From NCBI GenBank assembly GCA_030737835.1, contig JAUJYN010000013.1, positions 3,455,570-3,519,569 of the forward strand: a stretch of DNA of 64,000 nt, in the 5' to 3' direction. Both the position numbers and the translations under genes were made by a program. The number at the start of each line of letters is the position of its first letter. Position 1 is the stretch's first letter. Below are positions 12,201 through 23,805 of this stretch, in pieces. The stretch comes from Acorus gramineus (Eukaryota > Streptophyta > Magnoliopsida > Acorales > Acoraceae). The notes beneath the pieces were generated by a model. It saw only the letters and a list, made by a program, of their open reading frames with translations. It had not been told where the DNA came from and did no database searches.

Positions 12201-14720
12201 TTGTTCCTTTAAATGAAAAGACCAGTTGGTTCTGCATTCATAACCAAATCAATGTTAGCCAAACCTTCCCTTATTCATGGTTTTCAACAGCCACCTTTTT
12301 ATGATCAATTTTTTTGGGAGAGATTGGAGGTCTTGTTGTTGCACATGATGCGCTGCAAAGAAGCCAGAAAACATGTTATGCTTTAAGCCTAACCTTCACA
12401 TGCAAGCATAAGACATGCCGATGCATGTGTTTATCTGAAATTTCACTATTTCAAATCCTATCAATGTAAAAAATTCAGCTTAAACTTATGCATATGTTCT
12501 GCCTATTATGTTTGTATAATTATGTGACTTTTATGAATTTCACTAGTGTACTCTCTTTATGTGAGTGCATGACCTTGGGTGTAAAAATATTCAGGGATTG
12601 GAAAGCAACTTATTAATTTAGGAAACAAGTTGCACTAATGAGATTTCAATTATAATATGGCATTCAAAATTTAGATTTGGGAGCTCAATTATCTTAGTTG
12701 TTACCACTACAGCAAGCCCTTAGACACCCAAAAGGTGAACATAATGTGGAAAAATATCGTGTCGCGAATTGAAATATTGAAAAATGAAAAGAAACATACA
12801 GTCACAAAAATAAAAGAAGAGATTTACATGATTCGGCAAAGATTGACTTGAAAATCATCTACAGTTCCAACTGAAACAACCACCAAATTAAAAAGTTATC
12901 TGCAATGTGTTTTTCATGATCAATTCATAGAAATCAACCAACAAAAAAAACAAAGAAAGAGATAAACACCTCATAGAAAGCAAGAAATCATGATTGGATG
13001 GATCCAAACCCAAATATATTAAGGCCATCTCATCAACAACAAAAAAAGAATACAATGCTAAAACACATTGAAGAAGTTCCATAAAATGGTCTAATCTTTG
13101 AAAAGAAGCATATAATCACTACTCCATTAAGGCTTTTATATAATTTAAACATAGAAAAGCCAATAACAAATGCAACACTTTTTTTTTTTAACAAAATGCA
13201 GCTTCTCCACGAACTATTAACAAGCAAAAACAAGTAGATACATAAATCCATTCATAGAATTGAATGTTCAGGACTTCAGAAAACCATTCCTTGGTATAGT
13301 AAATTAAATAACTTGTTTATAATAATATCTCAAGTCTTTTTAGATCATAATAAAAAACAAACCAGCTAAAGATTGAATTAGCACTGAATCACATCTTATC
13401 AGGTTGGCAGAGTTGCCCTCTCTTCACCAATTGATTCTGGGGTGGAGTCTTTAGTCCAAGCAGGGAAAAAAAACAATTACCTATAAAAATAAATAAAAAG
13501 AATTCGTCATAATCCTTGAAATGCTTGCTTCACATCTTTGCTCCCAGAAGCCTGAACAGATGGAGATGTATTGTGAACCTGTCCTAAAATCACAGGCAAA
13601 TCACAGTTACTCAAAAGTTCGTATGGTAATCTTTCTCTAAATTTCACTCCCCTTCAGCAGCCAGAAAATAATGATAACTTTTATCAACTCCAACTGGAAA
13701 AAAAAAAATGCAAATAAATAATCTAGATCTTGCTGATACCAGTGAAAGTATTAAAAAAAAATAGATAAACAGAATATAAATAAATAAAACAAATATATAA
13801 ACCTGCACAAGAACAAAAACTCAACTTCAAAACTCCTAAATTTTTTATTCCTGTATATGTTTCAAAACACAGATTGATTTAGTTCATTAATTTCCAGTAA
13901 GACAAACATAAGTACCTGAAATATATGAAAAAAAAATGTGTAAAAGAACATATATCACAAGCAGATTTTCTCTGAAGTACTGAATTAAAAAAAAAAAAAA
14001 AAAATTCATAATAAAAATACTCATACAACTGGAAGCAGTAAAGCACACATCAACCAAAGACTACCACCCAATTTTCAGTAACTGAGGCTACAAAGCCACC
14101 TCTCTCTCTCTATAAATGCAAATATGTGTTCATATTCATGGTGGTGGTATTTGAATCAAAATCTTGCCCTTGACCACGCAGCCTAGAACATGACCAGCGC
14201 ATGGGGGTCCAAGCCTACCTTGGTATATATGGAATCCAAAATATATCTTTGTTGCTCTTCTCACCATGCTTTATCAACTATGTTGGTAGGCCAGTACTCC
14301 GATGCGGTGTTTATGAAAGGGTTGCGCGGTCTTGAGCAAGATTTTGCTGGTTGCACCATCATCGTGAACAACAAGGGATAACCCCAAAAAGAGAAATATT
14401 TTTATATATGGTAGTAGAGATTGATCATAAAAAGTGGAGGTTGAACAAAGTATAGATCAAGTGCAAAGACAAGAAGATCTCTATTATTCATGAAGAAGAA
14501 GAGAACAAGACATCAACTCTATCATAGGAAGAAGGAACTTCTTTGTGCATCATAGTTTATGTTGCATTTATAGAGTTATAAAAAGAAACCATAGTGTAGT
14601 GAGAAGAAATACAGAAATACTTTTTTCGTACTTAAAGTGATAAATCCGCACCTAATCATTGTTCATGTTGATATTAAGTAGAAATTACACAAAAAAATTA
14701 AATTCACAAATGGTTTTTAT
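9230..14720. other. Long intergenic stretch, no convincing gene
   Basis: AT-rich DNA with many A/T homopolymers. Two minus-strand scraps look like 3'-terminal exons because each follows a good acceptor and ends in a stop: about 13593-13518 (reads QVHNTSPSVQASGSKDVKQA and then stops) and about 12355-12278 (reads TTRPPISPKKIDHKK and then stops). I could not connect them or name a family. The short open frame at 14190-14381 matches nothing I recognise. A diverged gene or long non-coding RNA is possible. Confidence 0.3.
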
Positions 14721-14721
14721 A

Positions 14722-14733
14722 AATATATATATA

Positions 14734-14793
<60 letters not shown>
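14722..14793. repeat. TA dinucleotide microsatellite
   Basis: About 70 bp of almost pure TA repeats. It lies directly at the 3' (tail) side of the adjacent minus-strand SINE, so it may have grown from the SINE's A-rich tail. Confidence 0.9.
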
Positions 14794-14796
<3 letters not shown>

Positions 14797-14985
14797 ATAT
14801 CGGAGACCCTCTGTGACTGACCTTACGGTCGAACTAGAAAGGCTACCTCTGTCTGTTTGTTCTGATCCCACAAAATATTCTTTCAAATAATCACCAACAA
14901 ACAGGTGGGTAAGTCAACGCGAAGACTCGAATCCTGAACCTATCGATAACTATAAATATTTGTTATTCAAGCTCGCCCTCTTTAT
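14794..14985 (-). mobile_element. SINE-like element, copy 1
   Basis: Read on the minus strand, this block aligns along its length with the element at 58568-58758. Both end CCGATATAAA followed by an A- or TA-rich tail, and both share a GGTCAG segment and a GAGGTAGC segment. Near its 5' end is GGATTCGAGTC, close to the RNA polymerase III B box (GGTTCGANTCC). The 5' limit is uncertain and I see no clear target duplication because the tail has become a microsatellite. Confidence 0.6.
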
Positions 14986-15414
14986 CGTATTATAATGAAT
15001 TCATGTAACTTAATTTTCCATAAAAAGCATTGGAGGGGAACATATATCACTTTTTTTCCAATAAATAAGAAAGAGGGGAAGAAAGAAGAAAAATGTAATT
15101 AAGAACAATCATTCCTGTTATTTTTTTTCTTCTTGTAATACATGAAAAAATTTGAGGTGGGTTTGTTTGAGAGAAGGGGATGGTGTTTGGGTCGTTACGA
15201 AGCATTTAAGTTGTTATCAGTTATCACTGCTTCATTTGTCTGAAACCTGAACTCCTTTATTCACAGCCTTAAATTGATGTACCTCTAATGGTATAAATCA
15301 ACATGTACTTGTCTCGAACTGCTAAATACGTTTTTTTAATTAGTAAGCATATGCGCCACATCTCTCAAGGACCTAGGACTGCCTCTCAATTTGAAATCCC
15401 TATTTACTTTATTG

Positions 15415-15927
15415 ATCTCGTAATGGGATAAGTGATGGGGGTGAGAGTTAATTGTGAAGGTAAGTGATGGGATAAAGGATAATTGTGGAGATAAATAGGG
15501 GATAACAACTTATCCTGTTTGATGTTAAAACAAATCAGGAAAAAGTGGAGGGGGGGAGGACAGCTTGTAATATATGAAACAATTATCTCTATTTTGAAAT
15601 AAAAATGAAAATTTTTTGTTTCACCTAAAATCTAGAATAATATTTATTTCTACTTTTTGTCTTAATTTTGACAATGTAAATAAATAAAAAATTGATGAAT
15701 TTTTTATCCCTTAAAAAAGGGAGGACAACTTGTAATATATGAAACAGTTGTCCCTATTTTGAAATAAAAATAGAAATTTTTTGTTTCACCTAAAATCTAG
15801 AATAATATTTATCACTACTTTTTACCTCAATTTTGACAATGTAAATAAAGAAAAAAATGATGAATTTTTTATCCCTTAAAAATATGACAATTTATCCTTA
15901 AAACCTTAATCCCTTGTTAAACTAGTC
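15415..15927. repeat. Tourist-like MITE relative with internal duplication
   Basis: The block is related to the sequence at 60407-60870 (opposite strand): shared phrases include GGATAA, TGATGGGATAAAGGATAATT and the terminal part ending TTAAACTAGTC near 15927. Inside it, 15556-15718 and 15719-15881 are two direct copies, 163 bp apart, both starting GGGAGGACA. No coding content. Confidence 0.6.
15556..15881. repeat. Tandem duplication, 163-bp period
   Basis: Two head-to-tail copies starting GGGAGGACAGCTTG and GGGAGGACAACTTG. They differ by scattered substitutions and share CACCTAAAATCTAGAATAAT and ATTTTGACAATGTAAATAAA at matching offsets. Confidence 0.85.
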
Positions 15928-15929
15928 GT

Positions 15930-18478
15930 ACGTAAGTTGAAAATGGAGCATTGCCACATGTAGCTTTTTTTCAATCTTATTTCACCTATACATGTATTAA
16001 CGAGATATATATTTTGTTACAAATGTTTTTACATTTTCTGTAAATGAATTCAAATTTATTGTATATATTTCATTTTTAATAAGAATATATATATTATTAT
16101 CTTATATATATTACTATTTTAAAAAAATCAGAGTAGATACATATTATAAATGAGACTGAAAAAAAAGATTGTACGTTACTTTATTCTTGGAACATGGTTG
16201 ATTATGCTTAAGCGGGAGTACATGTGTTTCCAAATGTCTCAAATGGTCATAGTTGTTTTTTAGAAAAACTAAACAAAGTTTTAGTTCTATGAAGATTTTT
16301 TAAAAAAAAAACTTTCTAAATGTCTAACAAATATGTACTTTTTTAAAAAACAATTTTAATTAAAAAATTATTTTTCAAATGAATTTAAAAAATGTTTCCA
16401 AATTGAGAGGGGGAACCTGCATTGTGTTGAAAAGATGGTCATCAATGGAACAGAGTTGTCCTTGCATGTGTTCCAACTTTTTTTTTTTTTTGTTTTCTGG
16501 GTCACATTCACTTTTATGGCCCTGCAGGTTGAAGGAGAGGGTGGCCTTGCCAGGCCTCCCTACAAAGGAAGATTGCCTGATTGATATATGGAGCTTTGGA
16601 AGCTGCATCACTGTGCAAAAGTGATCCTATTTTAATGATATAATGAATAAAATTTATACAATGCATGTTCTTTATTATTTGAATTAAATTTAAGGGGGGT
16701 TAACAATGACGAACAACAAAGCCTATGCGGAATAACCAAGAAGAAAAGGGAATAGAGAAAAAAATTCTTGTTTTGCAAGACAAATTATGATAGATACATT
16801 TGAATAACTTAGCATAAGCCCTAACAACTATTCCAGGAGGGTTGAAAATACTTATGTGAGTTATTTATGTCAGTAGATAAAAATATAATTTTATGTTATT
16901 TAGAAAATAAATTTCACTTACTATTGTCACGCACATTTGAAAAATGTCACATTCATCATACTATACAAACATCTCTCACATATATTTTTAAATACAAATA
17001 ATTTATTCAAAGGTAGAGTTGATGCTGGAGCATTTACCACACTCATCATTCCCACCCAATCCTCCAAATGGCATTGAAGTATTGACTAAGTGGTTATTGA
17101 TTTGATCACTTTTTTCTTGGTAATTGATAGAGTTGGCATTTTCAAGTTTTATTAGCCTTGGAAGTTGTGTTTTATTTTAGTCATTATTTTGTAACTTGTA
17201 TTGCTCCATTCCCATATATTGAAATTTGAACTATTATTATTCCATGACATGAGAATTGGACAAATCAACATAGAACTTGTAGTCTTTAATGAGGCATGTC
17301 TCCTCTCTTTGCCTATCTAAACTCCGAAAAATGAATGAAAATACAACTCGAGTTTAAATCTTTTCTACAAAGTGAGCATATGAGTAACCAATTTTAAGTG
17401 CCTACTACTTCCTCTTATCTTGCTTCTTATGAACACCTTGTGAGCAAGTCGAAGGTGAAAAAAAACTTCTCTTATCTTCTCTCATTGATCGATGGTCCAT
17501 AGGAGGTGGTAAGCGTCCTCTCACCTCTACGTTTGACCGGATTGATCTGATTGGAGTGACAAGAATATCTTTCATATCCTAGAGATATTCTCTTATCAAG
17601 AGTTGTCATTTAAATTATCATAAACTCTTATCCATATTTAATCCAAACAAACAAAACAATAATTTTTATGATGATTTCCCATGAGTAACACAAAAAATTC
17701 AAACAAAAAATTGATTATTATGCATAGATAGTATCTACTCTAGTATAGCTATCGGACGAGAATAATTCTATTCCTCACCCCAAATGGAGGGTTAGGAGTG
17801 AAATCCCAGAGCGAAGCCTTAAAAAAAACTCACTGTTTGGCATCAAGTGTTCATGTTCTCTTCTCTGTTCACCTACAAATCGAAAAAAAAAAGTTACCAC
17901 TGGTATTCTTGGCATTCATGGATGAATGTAGAGGGAGGAGGGGCTTGTTTGTATGTACCCCTATTTACTGTTGCTGTATGAGTACTGGTTTGATTCATGC
18001 TTTGATTGTGGTGAATCCATCATGCATGTTTGGTTTGGGTGATTAATGTTTGCCATATGGGGTTGGTTGATGATTGAGTCCACTTTGAATGTTGTGAGAG
18101 AGATCACTTATTTGAGCTGCATTCAATCGCTGCTTCACTCCTCTGCAGCTTCTACTTATCATTTTGAAGGGACCACTGCTGAATGCTGATGGCCTTTTTG
18201 GTATAAATGAGACATCAAAGAGGTGATGGACAAGTTTTGATGGAGGGTGAATATGGAAAATGTAAAACTCAGTCCACCCATACCTTTTTTAAACCATATA
18301 TTTTAATAATGAAATCACATTTTTTTCAATAAAAAAGAACATATATGTATTAAATTTATATATTTTTGCGTTTTTCATAACATAGAATACATTAACAATG
18401 TGGAGTATACATTGTATTAAACAATTTCATATATTATATTAACGATATGACAATTATAAACAAGATTTAAAAATAGAC
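15930..18478. other. Gene-free AT-rich stretch
   Basis: No reading frame with codon character or recognisable domain. Short frames at 16375-16624 and 17798-18046 cross homopolymer tracts and match nothing known. No RNA gene seen. Confidence 0.4.
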
Positions 18479-18481
18479 TAA

Positions 18482-20800
18482 CCCCCCGTTTGCCAACTGA
18501 CATAAACAATGAATAGGGGAGAATAACAGTAGAATAGCCCTTATTCGCTGTTTGTTTGGGGCGGATAAACCCTGATAGCAATGCCTGGATAAACTAGCAT
18601 AAGGCCTGATAACAATTCTAATAAAATGAAGAATAGCTTATCAGGGCTTATCTATTCCTGAGAATAAAAATACCCTTCACCATCATTACAAAAAAATTCT
18701 CTCACTTACTTTAACAAACCCCAATGATATACCCATATTATATTTCCACCATCTAATCAGTGGACCACTCCATCCAAAATAGATCACGATCGTCCAAAAT
18801 ATAAAAAAAAAAAGCCAATTCATCCTGATCGTCCAAAGTCCCCACTCAAAAATACCAGATGCTGCCACGTGTACTCCTAGTCCCATCAAAAGAAATACAA
18901 AAACCCACTTTCGTTTCTATTCTTCCCCACCGACTTCATCTTCTTCACTGCTTCTCCTCTGAAAACAAAAAAACCCTACCGACTGTTTGGAGCGATCTTC
19001 ACCATGTCCGTCTCGTGAAGGGCGGCGTCCGGTCCACTGATCAACCTTCAGTAGTATTTCATTTTTGCAATTTATATTAGTGATGCTTTATCAATTCCTA
19101 AGGAATTTATCCACAGCTAGCATTTTTTTTTTTTGTTAGGTCCTGGAGAAGCTCCATGCATGATCTGATTTTCAAATATGGAAGTTATTTAAATACCACA
19201 GATGGAGATCATGGATTTTATGAGATGTGATTGGCGAAGTTGCACGGGTGAAATAAATATAATATATGAAAACATAAAAGAAAATTGTTGTAAAATTTTT
19301 TTGACTAATAATGTGGAAAATTATTTATTTAAAAAAATGGTGTGGAAACGATAATATATATTAGTCTAAATTTTTTGTAAATGAAACTAATTTCTTTTGT
19401 ATGTTTAATTTATATATGCGTATCAAAGAATATTTTATATTAAGATTATCAAAGTTGCAAATTTTTGGTGAAATAAATGACCGAGGTAGTAGTAACTGAT
19501 TGTTTGGAATGAGTTTGTTACTCTTTTATACTCATTTCTTATTTAGAATGTGAATGCCATGGTAGTTCTTATGATCTATTTATAATGTGAATGCTAAGGT
19601 TATAAATAGAATAATTGTATCTGAAATGTTAAATTCATATAAGCCTGAAAAGATAAGATGTTGAACGAAAAAAGTGTACAAAGTTATTTGGGTGCGGGTG
19701 CATTTTAGACATATTGCATTCTCTTGTTCAATATTTGATGCTGAGCAGAATTTTAAAGTTGAAAAAATTATTTTAACTCCCTTGTTCAATATTAGATTTT
19801 AGACATATGGACCCTATTATACTCAATATAAAAATTGCCATATAACACATATAAGCAAATTAAATGAAGCAATGTATAAAATGCCTAGGATTATTTGGTA
19901 CCCACTGAAAAAGATTGATATTGGCAGTATAATTTGTTAATAATTCAAAGTCATTTTATTAGATAAGAATAATATTTTAATTTATTACTATTTATGACCA
20001 ACTGATTGGGTAAATTTAATTAGCTCATAACCCATAATTGGAATCATTACAAAGCAAATGGAATCAACACTAAGCATACATAGAGTAATTGTAAAACATA
20101 TTTGAAGGTCTACCATAAAATATTACATAAGATGGACGGTTCAGATTTAATTTCATTCATCATGTTCTTGACATATATCTATCAACGTTATCCAAACAAC
20201 AACTTATATTTTCAATATTAAATTAAATGAAGGCTTATATAAGAATGCTAGTGTTATTTGGTACAACAACAATATTGACAATGTTACTTGTGTAATAAAA
20301 TCTATCAATTTTATGGACAACCTATGATTTATATATATTTTTCTATTTATGATCAAGTCATTGAGTAAATATAATTAAATTGATATAAGATAATTACAAT
20401 CACCATAAAGCATTTGGAATCACCAATGAATACATAGATTAGTTGTAAAAAATATATAAAGGCCCACCATAAAATATTATATAAGATGGACCGTTCAGAT
20501 TTAATTACACTCATGATGGACTGATTTATATTCATCAATTACACCAAACATAAAAATATATTCCAGGGGCAAAGTTGACATTTTAAAAATAATAACTCCT
20601 TATCCATCCCTTATCAACCATTTATCCACAGTTTATTCTAGGTCAACCAAACACCAAAAATCTGCATTTTACGTTTCCCAATAAGAATAAATAAGAATAA
20701 CAAAAAATGCAACCAAACACAGATAGGCCTATTCTGCCAAACACTAATATTTATCCCAGTATAACTATCAGGGCTGAATAACGCAATTCCACTTCCCAAC
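18482..20800. mobile_element. Left unit of the tandem Harbinger-like pair
   Basis: Starts CCCCCCGTTTGCCAACTGAC and ends CACTTCCCAAC, lacking the final G-run. Its 5' 190 bp match the 5' end of the right unit, and its last 350 bp match that unit's 3' end. About 19840-20240 and 20240-20560 form a diverged internal duplication with the phrase CCATAAAATATTA. Positions 18860-19080 are GC-richer, like a gene's 5' untranslated region, and absent from the right unit; it may be captured DNA. Confidence 0.6.
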
Positions 20801-22222
20801 CCGTTTGCCAACTGACATAAACAGTGAATAGAGGAGAATAACAGTAGAATAATCCTTATTCGCTGTTTGTTTGACGTGGATAAACTCCGATAGTTATGTC
20901 AGGATAAGTTAGCATAAGGCCTGATAACAATTCTAATAAAATGTGAGAATAGCTTATCAGGACTTATCTATTCCCGAGAATAAAAATACCCTCCACTATC
21001 ATTACTAAAAAATTTCTCACATAGTTTATCAAACCCCAATGATGGATCTCTATTTAATCTGCACCGTCTGATTGGTGGATCTCCCCACTTATGTTCGATC
21101 AGGACCATTGAAATTATATAAAAAATGTTACATTCATCTGGACCGTGTAAAATAAATTTTCAAAAACATCATCTTGCTACACGTGTCACAGTCCTCATCA
21201 AATGGGGGTTAATCCCGTCAAGCCACCCCTTCATCGGTTAGTCACCTATCAAGTAGTGACACATGGACTCAATAAATGCAATAAATGTGAGCATTAGAGG
21301 GGTGTGAAATGGACCCACACAGTAACAGTGAACATTTATTTTTATTTTTTTTACTTATCCCATTTTTTTTATATTACTTTTTTCAATCACAACCCTATTT
21401 TATTGGGATTTTTATTTTTTAATTTATTTTATTTCATTTTCAATGACTATCTCCTTCCTAGCTTTACCTAGAAGTTTATTTATTTTTATCTGATTTACAA
21501 TGAAAAAAAATAAGTGACGTATTTTTTATATTGTTGTTTTTTTGTTTATTTTTATCTTTTATGATTTGTTTTATAGCCATATATGTTATTTTATTTTTTT
21601 AATTGATTTTTTTTATTTAACTGAGTTTTGTTTTGTTAGACTTAAATGTGTAAAAATTTAATTTGAAATTTTAAATATTATTCAATTTTTTATATATAAA
21701 ATATTAAAAAATCTATGTAAATAAGAGCCTCATTTTGAAAACATCTCTAGGGCCCTATCTCAACATACTCAACATACTTATCTCAGGGTTAATCTTACAT
21801 AACATTTTGTTATTATTTAGAAAATAAATGGTAATTTTAATGTATTGAATCACAAAAAATATATAAAAGTCCACCATAAAATATTGCATAAGATGGACGG
21901 TCCAAATTTAATTATACTTATCATAAATTGATTTATATTCATCAACTACACGGCTACACCATACACAAAATTATATTTCAGGGGTAAAGTTGACATTTTG
22001 AAAATAATAACTCCCTATCCATCCCTTATCAACCATTTATCCACAGTTTATTCTAGGTCAACCAAACACCAAAAATCTGCATTTTACGTTTCCCAATAAG
22101 AATAAATAAGAATAACAAAAAATGCAACCAAACACAGATAGGCCTATTCTGCCAAACACTAATATTTATCCCAGTATAACTATCAGGACTGAATAACGCA
22201 ATTTCACTTCCCAAACGGGGGG
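20801..22222. mobile_element. Right unit of the tandem Harbinger-like pair
   Basis: Starts CCGTTTGCCAACTGACATAA directly at the end of the left unit and ends CAAACGGGGGG. The final 180 bp (22044-22222) are nearly identical to 20634-20800 of the left unit. The centre (about 21180-21800) is T-rich and unrelated to the left unit. Confidence 0.6.
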
Positions 22223-22311
22223 TAAGTGTATTAATGCTAATGGTAAAAGGATTCAAATTCATGCTACTAATCCTTTCTGATGCATATGCAGTATTAGAGG
22301 CAATGCAAAAC

Positions 22312-23409
22312 TCATTCACTGACATTGTATAATTCACTACTACAAGACTTCATATCCAAGCACAAGCACTTGATCATCACCTTCCAAGTCCCCCACCGGG
22401 GCACGAACCCGTCACGCACCATCCGCCGCAACACAACCTCCGCATCCCCCACCCTCCCCTCCCCACAAAGCCCAGCAACCACCGCCTCATACGCCTTAAA
22501 ACTCGGCCGCCGCCCACGCTCGCGCCCCATCTCCTCCACCACAAACACCTTTGCCTCCCCGAACCTTCGCGCCCCGATCAACCCACACAACACCGCTTGA
22601 TAAGAATCCGAATTCGGGCGGCACCCCCACCGCATCATCCCCCTCAGCATCCCCATCGCCTCATCGACCCTCCCGCGCTTACAAACGCCCGAAATCAACA
22701 CGTTGAACACGACCGTGTCGGGCTCGCACCGCTCCCTCCCCATCCTCTCCAGAAGCGCGAACGCCTCCCCCACCTCGCCTCGCGCGCACAGGAAGTGCAT
22801 CAGCGTCGCGTACGTCACCCGGTTCGGCTTGGGCATCTCGTCGAGCAGCGCGAGCGCGTCGTCGCGCCTGTCGGACGCGCAGAGGCCCTTGATGAGGATA
22901 TTGAACGAGCAGGTGTCGGGCGTGACGCCCAACCGCGGCGCGAGTGCGCAGAGGAGTGCGCGCACGGAGTCGAAGCGGCGCGCGGAGACGAGCGCGGCGA
23001 GGACGAGGTTGAAGGTCTTGACGGAGGGGAAGCAGTGGAAGTCGGAGGGCATGCGCGAGAGGGTGTGGAGGGCGCGGTCGGGGGATTGGGTCTTGATGAG
23101 TTTGTGGAAGAAGGGGTCGGAGAGGGGGAGGCGTTCGCGGCGCGTGCGGAGGAGGAGGGAGTCGATGGAGGGATGGTCGCGGAGGCGGGAGAGGATGGCG
23201 GTGTAGAGGGGTTCGGAGGGGCGGTAGTCGTTGCGGAGGGAGAGCTTGGAGAGGAAGGGATGGATGGATTTGGGGTCGGTGATGTTGGAGAAGAGGGTGA
23301 GGGTTTCTGTTGGGGAGAGCCAGTCGTGGTGGTCTAGACGGCGGAGGAGGCGGTGGTCGGTGGTGGAGAGGGGGTGGTGGTGTGGTTTGAGGAGGTGGTG
23401 GGGTGGCAT
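22312..23409 (-). CDS. P-class pentatricopeptide repeat protein, intronless
   Basis: A 365-residue intronless frame with very high GC against an AT-rich background. After a His/Leu/Arg-rich N-terminus it carries consecutive 35-residue PPR motifs: about residues 130-165, 166-196, 197-231, 232-266, 267-303, 304-338 and a partial one from 339. Typical helices read FNLVLAALV, FNILIKGLC, FNVLISGVCKRGRVDEA and YEAVVAGLCGEGRVGDA. No E, DYW or SMR domain follows, so it is P class. Such proteins bind organellar RNA sequence-specifically and affect its stability, splicing or translation. The N-terminus (LLKPHHHPLSTTDHRLLRRL) suits organelle targeting, probably mitochondrial. The stop lies about 90 bp from the Harbinger-like element. 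The specific RNA target cannot be read from sequence. Confidence 0.9.
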   Translation of the reverse strand: MPPHHLLKPHHHPLSTTDHRLLRRLDHHDWLSPTETLTLFSNITDPKSIHPFLSKLSLRNDYRPSEPLYTAILSRLRDHPSIDSLLLRTRRERLPLSDPFFHKLIKTQSPDRALHTLSRMPSDFHCFPSVKTFNLVLAALVSARRFDSVRALLCALAPRLGVTPDTCSFNILIKGLCASDRRDDALALLDEMPKPNRVTYATLMHFLCARGEVGEAFALLERMGRERCEPDTVVFNVLISGVCKRGRVDEAMGMLRGMMRWGCRPNSDSYQAVLCGLIGARRFGEAKVFVVEEMGRERGRRPSFKAYEAVVAGLCGEGRVGDAEVVLRRMVRDGFVPRWGTWKVMIKCLCLDMKSCSSELYNVSE

Positions 23410-23678
23410 TTTTTTTTTTTTCTTGGTGCATGGTGGTGGGTTTGGGTTTACTTGGGGGTGTTTGGATGCATTTCAAAAGGAGTACCCCCCCCCCCCCCCC
23501 CTTTTTTTTTCTACTGGGCACCTCCTTTAAAAGTCCATCACCTCTCATTTTATTAAACACTGAGTCCACCATTTTATACTCTCCTACCCACTCTTTTATT
23601 TTCCCACTCAGACATATATCTACACTTCATAAGCCAACCATTATATAAATATTCAATCAAAATCACTTCCACCCCACC
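23410..23678. other. Upstream region of the PPR gene
   Basis: Holds a T12-type run just before the start codon and a C17-T9 homopolymer block at 23485-23510, then C/T-rich DNA. The promoter of the minus-strand PPR gene should lie here but no clear TATA box stands out. Confidence 0.35.
23485..23510. repeat. C17 then T9 homopolymer block
   Basis: Seventeen C followed by nine T. Likely length-variable, and a place where read or assembly errors are expected. Confidence 0.95.
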
Positions 23679-23805
23679 CCATCCACTGTTTCACAAACAA
23701 AATCCTCCCCATTCCCTCTCACAACCATCCACTGTTTCACAAACAAAATCCTCCCCATTCCCTCTCACGACCATCCACTGTTTCACAAACAAAACCCTCC
23801 CTCCC
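23679..23805. repeat. 46-bp tandem repeat, about 2.7 copies
   Basis: ATCCACTGTTTCACAAACAA recurs at 23681, 23727 and 23773, each followed by CCTCCC and a C/T-rich tail. Confidence 0.9.

Larger units (their letters stand above)
18482..22222. mobile_element. Composite Tourist/Harbinger-like element (tandem pair)
   Basis: The outer ends are perfect 11-bp inverted repeats, CCCCCCGTTTG and CAAACGGGGGG. They are flanked by the 3-bp direct repeat TAA (18479-18481 and 22223-22225), the duplication type of PIF/Harbinger elements. The interior is two related copies head to tail, joined near 20801. No transposase is visible, so the block is non-autonomous and depended on a helper elsewhere. Confidence 0.7.

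Noticed and set aside
14190-14381. 63-codon plus-strand frame of balanced composition
   Set aside because: Looks protein-like on both strands but I recognise no family, and there is no splice or promoter context to support it.
22597-23337. 246-codon plus-strand frame
   Set aside because: Antisense shadow of the GC-rich PPR gene; composition-driven, with low-complexity Gly/Glu/Val content and no domain.
22679-23572. 297-codon minus-strand frame rich in Pro, His and Arg
   Set aside because: Out-of-frame shadow of the PPR gene; low-complexity translation only.
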